Part shown: one piece after another, positions 20,247 through 31,135 of the stretch
How positions within the stretch are numbered: the stretch's first letter is position 1
How the letters are laid out: each line of letters starts with the position of its first letter
The notes under the pieces: model-generated
The model's input: the letters and a program-made list of their open reading frames with translations, nothing else
The model's database searches: none
What the model was told of the DNA's origin: nothing
Made by a program: the position numbers and the translations under genes
Source: Pseudomicrostroma phylloplanum
Lineage: Eukaryota > Basidiomycota > Exobasidiomycetes > Microstromatales
Direction: 5' to 3'
DNA length: 64,000 nt
Assembly: GCA_039545275.1 (NCBI GenBank)
Contig: BCHS01000010.1
Coordinates: 310,001-374,000 of the forward strand

Positions 20247-23200
20247 ATGTCGCTCAGCAAGAAGAACGAAGAGGCGGGCGGCGGCGTGGGCTCCTTCTAC
20301 CAGGACAAGGCCTCGGTAGTACAGGAGGCCAGGGCCTTCAATGAGACGCCCGTATCGCCCAGGAAGTGCAGGATCGTGCTCACAAAGGTCCTGTATCTCC
20401 TCTACACTGGCGAGACTTTCGGAAGGCAGGAGGCCACGACGCTCTTCTTTGGCTGCACAAAGCTCTTCCAGAACAAGGACGTGAGTAGTGGACAGGCGAG
20501 GGGTTCTGGCGCATAGAGACGGACAGGAAGCTCACTCCCAATGATGCCTCACTCATTGGGCCTTCTCTCCTCCATCAGTCTGCTCTTCGTCAGATGGTCT
20601 ACCTGGCCATCAAGGAGCTCTGCCCCCTCGCAGACGATGTTATCATGGTCACTGCCTCTATTATGAAGGACATGCAACCAAACGTAGAGGTCATCTACCG
20701 GCCCAATGCCATCAGAGCTCTCAGCCGCGTCGTGGATCCCTCCATGGTTCAGGGACTAGAGCGTTTCTTCAAGTCCGCCATTGTTGATCGCAACACCTCC
20801 ATCTCGTCTGCAGCCCTCGTCTCTTCTTACCACCTCCAAGTCGGCGCCCGAGACGTAGTCAGACGATGGGGTAACGAAGCGCAGGAAGCTATCAGCCCCA
20901 AGTCTTCTTCGGGCGGTGGGGGTGGTGGCTTTGGCGGCTTCGGCTTTGGGCTGGGAGGCGGTGGACAGCAGCAGCAGAACCAGAGCGGCTTCCAGAGCAT
21001 TCCCAGCAGCTCCAACATCGTCCAGTACCACGCCCTCGGTCTCCTCTACCTCATCCGATCGAGCGACCGCATGGCAGTCACGAAGCTCGTACAGCAGCTT
21101 TCTGGCGCGGCTTCTGGGCGCGGAACATCAGCACCGGTCCTGCGCAGTCCCATGGCCCTGTGCATGCTCGTCAGGTACGCTGCCAAGGTAGCAGAGGAGG
21201 ACCCCAACCTCAGGGGTGTGATGATGGAGCTTCTGGAGAATTGGCTCAGGCACAAGTCTGACATGGTCAACTACGAGGCTGCTCGAGCCATTTGCGAGAT
21301 GAGAGGGGTCACTGCTGCCGAGCTCGCTCGTCCAATTGCCGTCCTCCAGCTCTTCCTCTCCTCGTCAAAGGCGACTCTCAAGTTTGCTGCGATCCGAACC
21401 CTCGCTAAGCTCGCTCAGGCACAGCCAGCTGCTGTGTCGAACTGCAACGTGGACATGGAGAACCTCATCACCGACTCCAACCGAAGCGTTGCGACCTACG
21501 CCATCACTACTCTGCTGAAGACGGGTACCGAGGCCTCGGTTGATCGCTTGATGAAGCAGATCAGCACTTTCATGAGCGAGATCTCGGACGAGTTCAAGGT
21601 CATTGTTGTGGACGCCATCCGCTCTCTCACGCTCAAGTTCCCCACCAAGCAGGTGACCATGCTTGCATTCCTCTCTGGCGTCCTGCGCGACGAGGGAGGC
21701 TACGAGTTCAAGAAGGCCGTCGTAGAGGCCATCTTTGACATGATCCGATTCATTGGCGACTGCAAAGAGGCTGCTCTAGCGCATCTCTGCGAGTTCATCG
21801 AAGACTGCGAGTTCACCAAGCTCTCCGTCCGTGTTCTTCACGTCCTGGGGAGCGAAGGACCCAAGATGCTCACTCCGCAAAAGTACATTCGCTACATTTA
21901 TAACCGAGTCATCCTCGAGAATGCCATTGTGCGAGCTGCTGCCGTCAATGCTCTCGCCAAATTCGGCGTGAACGACAAGGCCCTTGCTGGACGCATCGAG
22001 GTGCTGCTCACTCGCTGTCTGGACGATGTTGATGACGAGGTGCGAGACCGTGCTGCTCTCAACCTCAAGCTTCTGTCGAACACGACGCTCGCCGACCGCC
22101 TAATCAAGGATGAGTCGTCGTTCAAGCTCAACGACCTCGAGACTCAGCTGCAAAACTACCTCACTGCTGGTCCCTCATCTGCTGCGTTTGACGTGTCGTC
22201 CGTCGCAAGGATTTCGCGAGAGGAGGCTCAGCAGGAGGCACTGCGGGCCAAGACGGCTGCTGCTTCGCAAGTCGCCATGGCTTCCGAGGGCTCCTCCAAG
22301 GTGGCCTCGACGTCTGCTGCTGGTGCTCAGGCAAACGGCGGTGGTGCCTCGTCATCCTTTGCCGATGCCCAGAGTGCCTACGCTTCCGAATTGAGTTCGA
22401 TCTCGCAGCTGTCGAGCTATGGACCCCTGCTCAAGTCGTCTTCGAAGCCGGTCGAGCTCACAGAGAGGGAAACAGAGTACGTCGTCACGGCCGTCAAGCA
22501 CGTCTATGCAGAGCACATTGTCCTGCAGTTCAACGTCACCAATACCCTCTCCGAAGCTGTGCTGGAGGACGTGGCCGTGGTGGTGGGAGGTGTAGAAGAT
22601 GCCGGTCTGACAGAAGACTTCATCCTCCCTGTCGGCCTGCTCAATCAAGAGTCTCCCAGCGGAAAAGTCTACGTCTCCTTTACCCGCAACGGCGGCGCAA
22701 ACGAGTTCCCTCAGGGCTCACTGACGGCCACTCTGCGCTTCACGACAAAGGAGGTGGATCCTTCTTCGGGCGAAGTGGAAGAGGAAGGATTCGAAGACTC
22801 GTACGAAATCGAGGCGCTGGACCTGGGCGTATCCGACTATGTGCAGCCCAGGTTCTGCGACTTTGAGAGAGAGTGGGGAGAGTTGGGCAGTAGCGGCGCT
22901 GCTAGTGCCACTGAGACGTACTCGCTCACGGCGGTGGCGTCTCTCAAAGGTGAGTCTGTCTTGCACGAGAGCAACGCGAGTTGCGTTACAGAAGACTGAA
23001 CCTGTTCACCTTTCCCCTCTGCCTAAACCAGATGCCTGCGACCTGCTCATCCCGCTGCTCGGCCTCGAAGCTCTCGGCGGCACCGACACGCCCACGTCCA
23101 GCAGCGTGCACACGCTCAACCTAGCCGGGTCCGTCGTGGGGGTGAATGCAGGTAAGGCGTCTCAGCAAAAGGTCCTCACGCGCGCCCGAATGACCTACTC

Positions 23201-23282
23201 TTCTGCCGAGGGAGTCGGGCTGGAGCTGGCCGTCAGGGCGCAGAGCGAGGAGGCCGTGGGACTGATGATGAGCGCCATCTGA
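20247..23282 (+). CDS. SEC21: coatomer (COPI) subunit gamma
   Basis: Three exons (20247-20480, 20579-22949 and 23032-23282) give 951 residues, close to the usual length of about 900. The start (SFYQDKASVVQEARAFNETP) is the conserved N terminus of gamma-COP. Residues up to about 560 are an adaptin-type HEAT-repeat solenoid (KLFQNKD, YLAIKELCPLADDVIMVTASIMKDM). A Ser/Ala-rich hinge follows, then the appendage domain. The platform subdomain ends in the separate third exon, closing with RAQSEEAVGLMMSAI. The protein is part of the heptameric coat of Golgi-to-ER vesicles. A Gly-rich insertion with GGQQQQ sits at about residues 188-215, within the solenoid. Introns are 98 bp and 82 bp. Confidence 0.95.
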
Positions 23283-23494
23283 TCTCTGGGAAGGAAAAGT
23301 GGGAAAGAGGAGCCTTTCTCCCGGCGAGGCTTGTTAGTGCGTGGATCGGCAATGATAATCACGTCTTTTGTGCTAAGTTTTCTGGTCTGTCCTGTGAGCA
23401 GGCGGACGATAGGTTGTTCAGTCAGAGATTCTCTTTGATTGCTGTATGATAGGTAGACAGAATGAACTAGCAGTCTACTCCCTGCCCCACCTCC

Positions 23495-25027
23495 TCAATC
23501 CACATCCAAGCTCCCCAAAACCTCCTCTCCCCTCTCCCAGAAGCTCTCAAACAGACTAATCAAGTGATCCACATCCCTCGTCCCGCACATCTCCCGAATG
23601 GAATGCATCGCCAATTGAGGAATGCCCAAGTCGAGTGTCCTGATTCCGTTCTTGGAGAGGAGGGGACCAATGGTCGAGCCGCAGGGCATGTCGTTGCGCA
23701 TGGAGAACTCTTGCAGGGGGACTCCAGAAGAGGAAGAGGAGCGAGCAAGACGAGCCCACCGTCGTACGAGGAAAGTGGTCACGGCCGTCGAGGCGTACCG
23801 CTGCTTGTAATTCGTCTTCACCACTACTCCCTCGTTCAGCTTTGCCGAGTTGTTCGCCTCGTAGTACGACATGTAGTTTGGATGAATCGAGTGCGCCATA
23901 TCCGATGAGATCAAGAATGACTTTGCCAAAGCAGCATCGTACCCGTCCCCTGCACCTTGGAAGGCTGTCACCCCATTCACTTGAATTCCGGCTAGACGAC
24001 GGATAAGAGAGGGGAGCATGTTGGATTCGGCACCGTGGTTGCTTACACTGCCTACCTCTTCATTGTCGAAGAGACAGATGGCACGGATGGAGCCAGAGGT
24101 GGAGAGGTTGCTGCTTTCTGGTGTCAGACTGGAGATGAGGGCCGTTGTGGCGCAGAAGCAACTCATGAGATTGTCCAGACGGGCGGAATTGATGAATTCA
24201 TTGTGGGCACCTCCGATGGTTGCTCCCTGAGTGTCAAAGAGGGAGAGCTCAAAGTCTTGGATTTGCTCTGGAGAGACGTCGAGCTCTTGCGCGAGGATGT
24301 TGAGCAAGGTAGAGTGGTGCTTGGACTGCATGGTGGGGGTTCCGACGACGCCGGCAGCTCCCTCTGCCTCTGCCGCTGCACCCGCCGAGTCGGCTGTTGC
24401 CTTTGAGTTGAGCTGGTCGGAGACGAGACCCAGAATGGGGACCATGTTGTCCTCGATGTTGGCCTTGTAGCCATCATTGGCTGAGCGGTTGAGGTGAATG
24501 GCCAAGTTGGGGATCCTCAGGATGGGCCGGTTAATGTGGACCAGCTTGGAGTGGAATGTACTACAGTCTTGCGATGCATCTGCCGCGACGATGACTCTGC
24601 CAGACAGTCCCAGATCACGGTCCCACCATGTGCTCCACAGCCCTCCACCATAGGTCTCCACACCGACCTGGATGAACCCTGCCTTTTCCTTCTTTGTGAC
24701 TGGCTTCAGCTTGAAACACGGCGAGTCGGTATGAGCTCCAACCACATGCACCCCTCCCTCTCCAGGCGTAAAATCTCCTCCAACGGCAAAAGCCACTAGA
24801 GCAGACTGATTACGGGTGTAGTAGTACTTGCCTCCTCGCTGCAAGTGGTGATCCCACGCCTCGGACTCCCTTAGCTTCTTGAATCCAGCTGACTCGAGGA
24901 GGAGAGAGGAAGTGTGGACTGCATTGAATGGGTCGGGGGATGCGTCTACGTACTTGATAAAGTCGAGTGCGGAAGCAGGCGGGGCGGGTGCCGAGGAGGT
25001 GGAGTAGGGAGCAGAGGTGTTGGTCAT
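23495..25027 (-). CDS. APE4: aspartyl aminopeptidase (M18 family)
   Basis: Single exon, 510 residues from the ATG at 25027, which has a strong CACCATGA context. The frame stays open to an ATG at 25105 and another at 25261, giving a low-complexity extension of up to 78 residues that includes a YTYTYT run from a TG-rich microsatellite. I prefer 25027 because the family core (ALDFIKYVDASPDPFNAVH) begins about 17 residues later. M18 metal-site motifs are visible: GAHTDSPCFKLKP, EDNMVP, DNEEVGS and DMAHSIHPNYM. The enzyme removes N-terminal Asp or Glu from peptides with a dinuclear zinc centre, usually as a large homo-oligomer in cytosol or vacuole. It shares a divergent promoter with the NUDCD1-like gene. 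Confidence 0.93.
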   Translation of the reverse strand: MTNTSAPYSTSSAPAPPASALDFIKYVDASPDPFNAVHTSSLLLESAGFKKLRESEAWDHHLQRGGKYYYTRNQSALVAFAVGGDFTPGEGGVHVVGAHTDSPCFKLKPVTKKEKAGFIQVGVETYGGGLWSTWWDRDLGLSGRVIVAADASQDCSTFHSKLVHINRPILRIPNLAIHLNRSANDGYKANIEDNMVPILGLVSDQLNSKATADSAGAAAEAEGAAGVVGTPTMQSKHHSTLLNILAQELDVSPEQIQDFELSLFDTQGATIGGAHNEFINSARLDNLMSCFCATTALISSLTPESSNLSTSGSIRAICLFDNEEVGSVSNHGAESNMLPSLIRRLAGIQVNGVTAFQGAGDGYDAALAKSFLISSDMAHSIHPNYMSYYEANNSAKLNEGVVVKTNYKQRYASTAVTTFLVRRWARLARSSSSSGVPLQEFSMRNDMPCGSTIGPLLSKNGIRTLDLGIPQLAMHSIREMCGTRDVDHLISLFESFWERGEEVLGSLDVD

Positions 25028-25570
25028 GGTGGACAGACGGGGAAAGGATAGGCTTGTAGATGGTGGGGAGGGTGAATCCGATAGACGCTCGTAGCCAGAG
25101 GACATCGACGAGGGGCGATCGCGGAGGGTGGGCCGACGCTGTGCAGTCGCCGTGTTGGTGGTGGTGTTGGTGGTGAGTAGCCTGGTGTGGGTAAGATCGC
25201 TGCGGCAGAGTGTGTAGGTGTATGTGTATGTGTATGCTGTGCGAGCGCGGCCAGTGAGCATGGGTTGCTGTGCGTGCGACTGCGAGGGTTGCTATGGTTG
25301 ATGGTGGTGATGGCTGGTCTGCGCCTGCGTCTGTGGTAAGTCGCCCCCTGTGTTCGCCTGATCGTCTGCATCAACTCCGCTGTGAGTGACGGCCGCCAGT
25401 CCCGCTGCCTGGGCCCAGATTGGCGCATGCACGGTCCAGTCGTGGGAGCAAAGGCGGACCGGACGCAGCGGGAAGATTTGTCATTTCTTCCTTTGCGACG
25501 ATCGTCCTTGTTGCTTGAGCCGCATGGCGCTGGCTCCCTTCCCTGCCAGCCAACCAATGCCACATCCACC

Positions 25571-28015
25571 ATGCCAGCGCTACCAAGGGCTCCTGCCACC
25601 TTCGAGGCGGATCACAGGCTGCTCAACGACAACTTCCAGGCGTACAGGCTAGTACCCTCCGAAGATGCTGCGGGGCCTGCATACGCTGTACAGGCCACAA
25701 GCCATCGTCTGCCCCTCTCCATCACACTGGCACAGCTGAGTCCTCCTGCAAATACCCCCTCGCTGGGGTACAAGGACCTCAAGGATCGATTCACCCACGA
25801 GAAGCTCGTTCCTGGTTCCATACCCGGCCACTTGGCATACGTAGACGACGGCTCCTTCGTCGTACTCATCGTATTCGCACCAGAGTCACATCGCCCAACC
25901 TTTCATCCCCTCTTTAATCTCTCGCCGCCCGATAGCTATACTCTACGCGGTCTACCTAGCATACACGCACTACCCGAAGGCAGATGGCTGGCAGCAGATG
26001 GAATGAGTAGGATGACACTCATCGAGAGTAAACAGCAAGGCACAAGGTGGACACCAGAGACCCTCGACGCCTACACCACTCCACAGACGCACCAGCAGTC
26101 TTCCCGCATACTGGCCGCTAGGCAGCAAGGCGAAGTCGTCCATGTGCTGCTGCAATCCGCACGGAAAGAAGCAGCCCCTGCCGTTTCGCAAGGAGACCCA
26201 AGGCCTACACAGTCTGCCAAGACGCTCTTCAACGTATCTCTCCTAACGCTGCCGGCGCCTCGCAAACATCAGCGCCAAGAGGCGCCTGCTACGGCGCAGG
26301 TCATTTGGACCGTAACCGGCGAAGAAGCAGCCTACTACGCTACGCTCCACCCGGACGGCCAGGCCGCACTCGTGTCGGAGGAACCCTTCGGCAGGGCCGG
26401 AGCCTCCCGTACCGTTCCTACTTCTGTCACCCCGCAAGCAACACGTCCAACCACAGCTGCTCCAGCACCGACGTCTCAAGCGTCCAACGGCTCGAGCGCC
26501 CCTCCCTTCTTCTGGCTGCAGACGCCAGACTCGGTGACGGTAGTCTTCCAGTTACCACCTCGCCTGAGCAAAAACGACTTCCGCGTCCACTTTTCGCCTC
26601 AGGGTCTTAGCCTGTCCCTGGCCAACTCGGCATTGGACGCCATTAAGCCTCTAACACCTCGCATCGTCGAGCTCAGTGGTATAGAGGATGAAGGGACCGA
26701 GCGGACGAGCAGCCCGGAGGTCCTGCTTGCCAAGTCCATGCTCGCTGGACGCTATCGCTCTCGTGCACTCTGGGCTCCCATCGATCCGTCGAGTAGTGTC
26801 TGGACCTGGGAGCACGTCGGGCGGACTGAGCATACCAGGCAGGGGCTTCTCACCCTCTATCTCGAGAAGAAGGACGAGGGTACCCGGTGGACGAGGGTGT
26901 TTGAGCGTCCCGCGGCTACCAAGAGGCAGGCTGCCGAGGCAAGCAACGACAGGAGGCGGAGGCCCATGATCGGCGGAGCAAATTCTAGTACGAGACGCGA
27001 TGACGCAGAGCGGCTGCGCGAAGCAGAGGACGAAACGGAGGCTCAGGCCCAAGCGGATCATGCCGAGCTCAACGGAGTCATCGACGAGGACGATCCACCG
27101 GAGACGATGGACCCCAGTGAGCTCCTGGCGATGGTCGAATCCCTCGACAAGTACACGGCTCCAGAGGGAAGCGGATTCGACGACGATCCTCAACCGCGCA
27201 TCGATGGACCCGACGTAGGCTTTGGAAACAGGGAGAGCTTGCTGCACGACCAGCTCGAACCGGAGGACGCAACGGTAGGCAGGCAATTGAGGCTGACAAA
27301 CGTCTCGACGGGCTTCCAAAGTAACGGAAACGGAAACGGAAACGAGGGATGTGCCATCGATACGCATCCCGAAACGTCCAATGTCTGGAGTCTCGCCGTC
27401 CCCCTCCCAGAGACGGCCAGCTCTTCTCCGCTCGTAGTGCGCAAAGACCTCCACGGGCTCGTCTTTCTCCCTGGCGAGGAGCAGGACGCTCAAGGCAGGC
27501 GGCCATGGAGACACGTCGACACGCTCCCTGCCCTGTCCTTTGTCCTTGCCTCGAAGCGCGACCTGAGTAGAGTCTACCTGCGCCACTCCCCTCTGCGGGG
27601 CCCGGCCGCTAGCGCCAGGGCGCGCAGGTACGACTCCCTCGTCCTCGCCTTTGAATCGCCTCCTCCTACCAGCGCGGGCCACCAGCACCCCTCCTCTTCT
27701 TCTTCTAGTGGTTCAGGTGCAACGCACGCGGGCAACCTATTCGTCTACTATGGCCAAGAGCTTCTGCGAACACAGGGGAGCGACGACCTCGAGGGTTCCA
27801 AAGAGAAGTACGCCTCTTCGCGCGTGATCAGGTTGGATGCCGGTCTAGGGGATGATGAGCAGGCGAGGAACGAGGGAAGCGGTGCACTCATGGGCGTCGC
27901 GGCGGTCAGGCTGCCCTTTGCGGAGGGTGATTCCCGACGTGAGCAGGGAGAGGCGGATGAGGTGCTGGTGTGCCTTTGTGAGAGGAGACTAATTATGTTA
28001 CGTGGTGTGCTGTGA
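25571..28015 (+). CDS. NUDCD1: NudC-domain protein, NUDCD1 (CML66)-like
   Basis: Single exon, 814 residues from the ATG at 25571 (CCACCATG context); the frame is open back to 25382. The N-terminal half resembles the beta-propeller-like region of NUDCD1. A CS (p23/NudC) domain begins at about residue 310 with PPFFWLQTPDSVTVVFQLPP. It ends near WTWEH, LTLYLEKKDEGTRWTRVFE. A charged linker and a second conserved segment (VVRKDLHGLVFLPGEEQD) close the protein with ERRLIMLRGVL. Human NUDCD1 works with Hsp90 and COPI-associated clients; the fungal role is inferred only from domain order. Its 3' end converges on mitochondrial L1. Confidence 0.85.
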   Translation: MPALPRAPATFEADHRLLNDNFQAYRLVPSEDAAGPAYAVQATSHRLPLSITLAQLSPPANTPSLGYKDLKDRFTHEKLVPGSIPGHLAYVDDGSFVVLIVFAPESHRPTFHPLFNLSPPDSYTLRGLPSIHALPEGRWLAADGMSRMTLIESKQQGTRWTPETLDAYTTPQTHQQSSRILAARQQGEVVHVLLQSARKEAAPAVSQGDPRPTQSAKTLFNVSLLTLPAPRKHQRQEAPATAQVIWTVTGEEAAYYATLHPDGQAALVSEEPFGRAGASRTVPTSVTPQATRPTTAAPAPTSQASNGSSAPPFFWLQTPDSVTVVFQLPPRLSKNDFRVHFSPQGLSLSLANSALDAIKPLTPRIVELSGIEDEGTERTSSPEVLLAKSMLAGRYRSRALWAPIDPSSSVWTWEHVGRTEHTRQGLLTLYLEKKDEGTRWTRVFERPAATKRQAAEASNDRRRRPMIGGANSSTRRDDAERLREAEDETEAQAQADHAELNGVIDEDDPPETMDPSELLAMVESLDKYTAPEGSGFDDDPQPRIDGPDVGFGNRESLLHDQLEPEDATVGRQLRLTNVSTGFQSNGNGNGNEGCAIDTHPETSNVWSLAVPLPETASSSPLVVRKDLHGLVFLPGEEQDAQGRRPWRHVDTLPALSFVLASKRDLSRVYLRHSPLRGPAASARARRYDSLVLAFESPPPTSAGHQHPSSSSSSGSGATHAGNLFVYYGQELLRTQGSDDLEGSKEKYASSRVIRLDAGLGDDEQARNEGSGALMGVAAVRLPFAEGDSRREQGEADEVLVCLCERRLIMLRGVL

Positions 28016-28180
28016 TAATCAAGTTCTGGTACGGTACGGTACGAGATGAGGCCTGTATGAGCGTAATGAGGAGTCATCGAAGATCATATGTCCTGGTTGT
28101 TTTAATCGTCATTGCTGTTCTGTGATCTGCATGCGTACCTCTCACCGCTGCCCACGAGCACCCGTCGTGCTCAGAGCTCT

Positions 28181-29310
28181 TCACAACACGTCCGCCAGCT
28201 CAATCTTGACCCCCGGGCCCTGCGTAGAGCTAATGTGCATCCCCTTGATGACCGCCTTTGCCCTCTTGATCAACTCAGGCGGAGGCGGTGTCCCCACCTG
28301 TCTCTTTGGCATCTTGAAACTCGAAGCCTCCTGAGAAGCTTTGGCCGTCGAGCCACCACCGGAGAGGCCAGAAGTGGCGCGCTCCAGCACTGATGTTAGC
28401 ATGGCGAAGATGTTTGTGCGCAGTTGGGCTTCGGTGAAGTGCAGGCGGCCCACGGCTGGAGGTAAGGAAGGGAAGGTGGGAGAGGGAGGATGGTGAGACG
28501 GGGTTATTGACGGACGAGGACAACCGTGTGTGCTCAAAGTGTCTACTACTCACCAGCTCGAATGACCGCCTGCTTATCGCCTCTCCAGTCAATTCCACCA
28601 ATCGCCTCATCAATCGCCCTCCTCATATCCTCCTCACTCGCAGCAACCGTCCCCCTCTTAACATTCGGCATCAAACCCCTGGGGCCCAAACTCCTAGCCA
28701 AAGCTCGACTGACCGCGCTCATGATATCCGGCGAAGCGAGGACTTTATCAAAGTCCCCCGCACGATTCTCGCCAACGGCCTGGATCAGCTCTGCGCCGCC
28801 GACGATGATGGGCACGCCGGCCTTCTGGGCCGCCTTGGCCGCGTCGGCTGCGGGTGAGCCGTCCTCTGCAAAGATGAGGAGCCTGGGCGGCTTCAAAGCA
28901 GGGGAGTGAGGGAAAGAGATGCGCCCACGGAGGGCATTGGCCTGGTGGGAGGAGATGCCCGTCTTGATGTAGATCTCAAAGGCATTGAAGGGCTTTGTCA
29001 CCTCGACGGACTTCAGAAGGCGGTAGGCATCTGAGAGGAGGTAGGTCTGGTTGCGAGAGATGACGTGCGGGTCTGCTGCTAGCTTTGCCTGGCGCTCACG
29101 ACGCCGGGCGGCTTTTACTGCGTCTTTGCCTTCTCCTGGGCGAGACTTGCCTAGGGTGACGGCAGAGGAGGTGAAGGAGCGAGCGGGCGAGGGAGACGAG
29201 GAGGAAGAAGAGGAGCAGGCGAGGGCGGATGAGCATGAGGGAAGGTCTGCGAGTGTCACCAGACTGGTAGTCGCTAGACTGCGTCGCACTGGGCGCAATA
29301 GCGAAGTCAT
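28181..29310 (-). CDS. MRPL1: mitochondrial large-subunit ribosomal protein L1 (uL1m)
   Basis: Exons 29310-28554 and 28455-28181 with a 98-bp GTGAGT intron give 343 residues. The first 60 or so are Ser/Arg/Ala-rich, as in a mitochondrial presequence. The L1 domain follows, with VEVTKPFNAFEIYIKTG, ISFPHS, the alpha/beta insert (PRLLIFAEDG), the core motif SLGPRGLMPNVKRGTV, and after the intron VGRLHF and the closing KGMHISSTQGPGVKIELADVL. uL1 forms the stalk beside the E site of the ribosome. Its stop lies 165 bp from that of the NUDCD1-like gene. Confidence 0.92.
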
Positions 29311-29644
29311 GGCGGCAGCGGCGATAGGGTGAGATGAAGCGTCGTACTGGGGTACCTCGGAAGGAAGGACTGGGATATGACACTTTTGGCATAGGGCCTT
29401 ACGTCACGTGGGCCATACATCGGAACGGAATCTGGCCCTTCTCTTCGCAAGCCAATCAGAGCTTCATACTGCTAGCAACTATCACACTCTGTATGCGCAA
29501 AGGTGGTTGTATGAGGTGGGAAGCGAACAGAGACGGATGATCGTACAAAGATGAAAACAGACACCACAAAAGACCGAAGACGGAAGTCAATGCGGACGCA
29601 GAGCAAGCGATGTTGCTGCTAGCGATCCGCTAACATGACTCCGT
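29311..29644. other. short intergenic region
   Basis: About 330 bp between the start of mitochondrial L1 and the stop of RPL35, both on the minus strand. It should hold the L1 promoter. No gene or clear motif seen. Confidence 0.5.
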
Positions 29645-30738
29645 TTAGGCCTTGAGGACGTACTGGCGCTTGCCAAAGTGAACCGACCTCTTGTGTTGAC
29701 GCTCGGTGGTCTGAGTTCGCTCGTGCTGGGAGGGAAAGAAGAGTGGGAGAGTGTGTAAGCGTACTGTCCTACATCTCATGAGTTGCGAGTGCATGACAGC
29801 CGACAGTCGTGTCGATGCCCTCCTGCCCCTTCTATGATGTAGCAAGCAAGGTGTGCAGCAGCTGTCCTCCCCTGTCACCTCCGCCATTGACCTGCGTGTA
29901 CGCATATGCGTCACACATCCATCCAGCCGCCTTTAACCAGTTGCTGTTACATAGCAGAATGCCACAGGCTTGGCTTCCGACGCTGTACTCTGGGCCTTCC
30001 TCGACTGGGTGTACTGGCTTGAACCATCGAGGACAGGGTCCCGGCCGCCTCTTCCAGTTTCTGTCTACCCCCGGCCAAGCCCTTGCTGTCCATCACATCT
30101 CTGAACACGACCTTCTCTGATCCCTCTGTTCCATCGATGCTCACCTTGGTCAGCCTCCTTCGGATAGCCCTGGTCTGCTTAGGTCGGAGGTCGAGGGGCA
30201 TGTACTTCTTGCCCTTGTAGAAGTCACGCAGGTTGGAGCGCTGCTTGGCGTTCATGACGGTGAGGACACGGGCAATCGACTTGCGGGTGGAGTTGCTGGA
30301 GGAGGGGGTATAGCAGGGACGATGGATGTGATCGCAGGTCAGTATGCAGCTCTATACGATGTGGAACATGTATCTTGGGGCCCATTTGGTGTGCTGTTCC
30401 CACCTGCCATCACGGCTGGACCTGGAATTCCTTCCATCTCGAATCGCATTTCCTCCTCGAGCGTCTGGCCCCCTGTCGCTTTCTCCCTGCGCTGATGCTC
30501 TCACACCACCCGCTAGGTCTGTACTACCTCGGCCTCCTGCCCAACCATTGTCTGCATTTCGTGCCTGTGTCTCCTCTGCAGCGGCCTTGCCAACTCACAT
30601 CCTGGTCAGCTTGCTAGAAGCACCACCAGCGACCTTGGCCACACGGAGCTGGAGGAGCTCTCCCTTGAGCTCCTCGAGCTGCTTGGTCAAGTCAGCCTTG
30701 GACTTGGAGGTGAGTTCGTGTGCCTTGACTTTTGCCAT
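29645..30738 (-). CDS. RPL35: cytosolic 60S ribosomal protein L35 (uL29)
   Basis: Three exons on the minus strand: 30738-30599, 30295-30145 and 29725-29645. They encode 123 residues, the expected size. Exon 1 gives [17 protein letters not shown] to KLTR. Exon 2 adds the conserved [15 protein letters not shown] and [25 protein letters not shown]. Exon 3 gives [22 protein letters not shown] and the end. uL29 sits at the polypeptide exit tunnel and contacts nascent-chain factors. The introns are long for this genome (303 and 419 bp). The gene is divergent from RPS28 with 397 bp between the ATGs, so the two ribosomal protein genes may share control elements. Confidence 0.95.
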
Positions 30739-31135
30739 TGTTGATGATGAGGATGATGGGGTGATGGTGAGGGGGAGGGGGAGTGGGATTTCGAGAATGT
30801 GTGGTTGAGACTTCTGAAGCGGACGGCTGTGGCTGCGTGCCTGTGGTCTGCCTGCCTTGGCTGCCTCTGGCTTGGCTGCTCTGCCCTGCCCCTCTGCCTC
30901 GCCCCGCCCCGCCCAGAGGGAGGCCGCGCCGCAACTGTGGAAAATCTGCAGAGGCGTCCGTGGTTCGTTGCGCGCGGCGATTCTGCCTCGCCCGCGTCTG
31001 GCTCCGAAGCTGCAGCAGGCGACCCATCTGCGGCCCCCGTGGCTTCCCCCCTCCAGCCTCACTCACACGAATCCTTCGACAGTCTACCTACTCCCGGCCT
31101 CTACCTATCTTCCCTCACACCACCACATACACATC
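30739..31135. promoter_or_regulatory. divergent promoter of RPL35 and RPS28
   Basis: 397 bp between two ribosomal protein ATGs pointing apart. Near the RPS28 side it is pyrimidine-rich (CCTCACTCAC, CTACCTATCTTCCCTCAC), typical of ribosomal protein leaders. The centre is very GC-rich. No TATA box was seen. Confidence 0.5.

Noticed and set aside
26651..27688. 345-codon minus-strand frame inside the NUDCD1-like gene
   Set aside because: Antisense shadow of a conserved coding frame; no domain.
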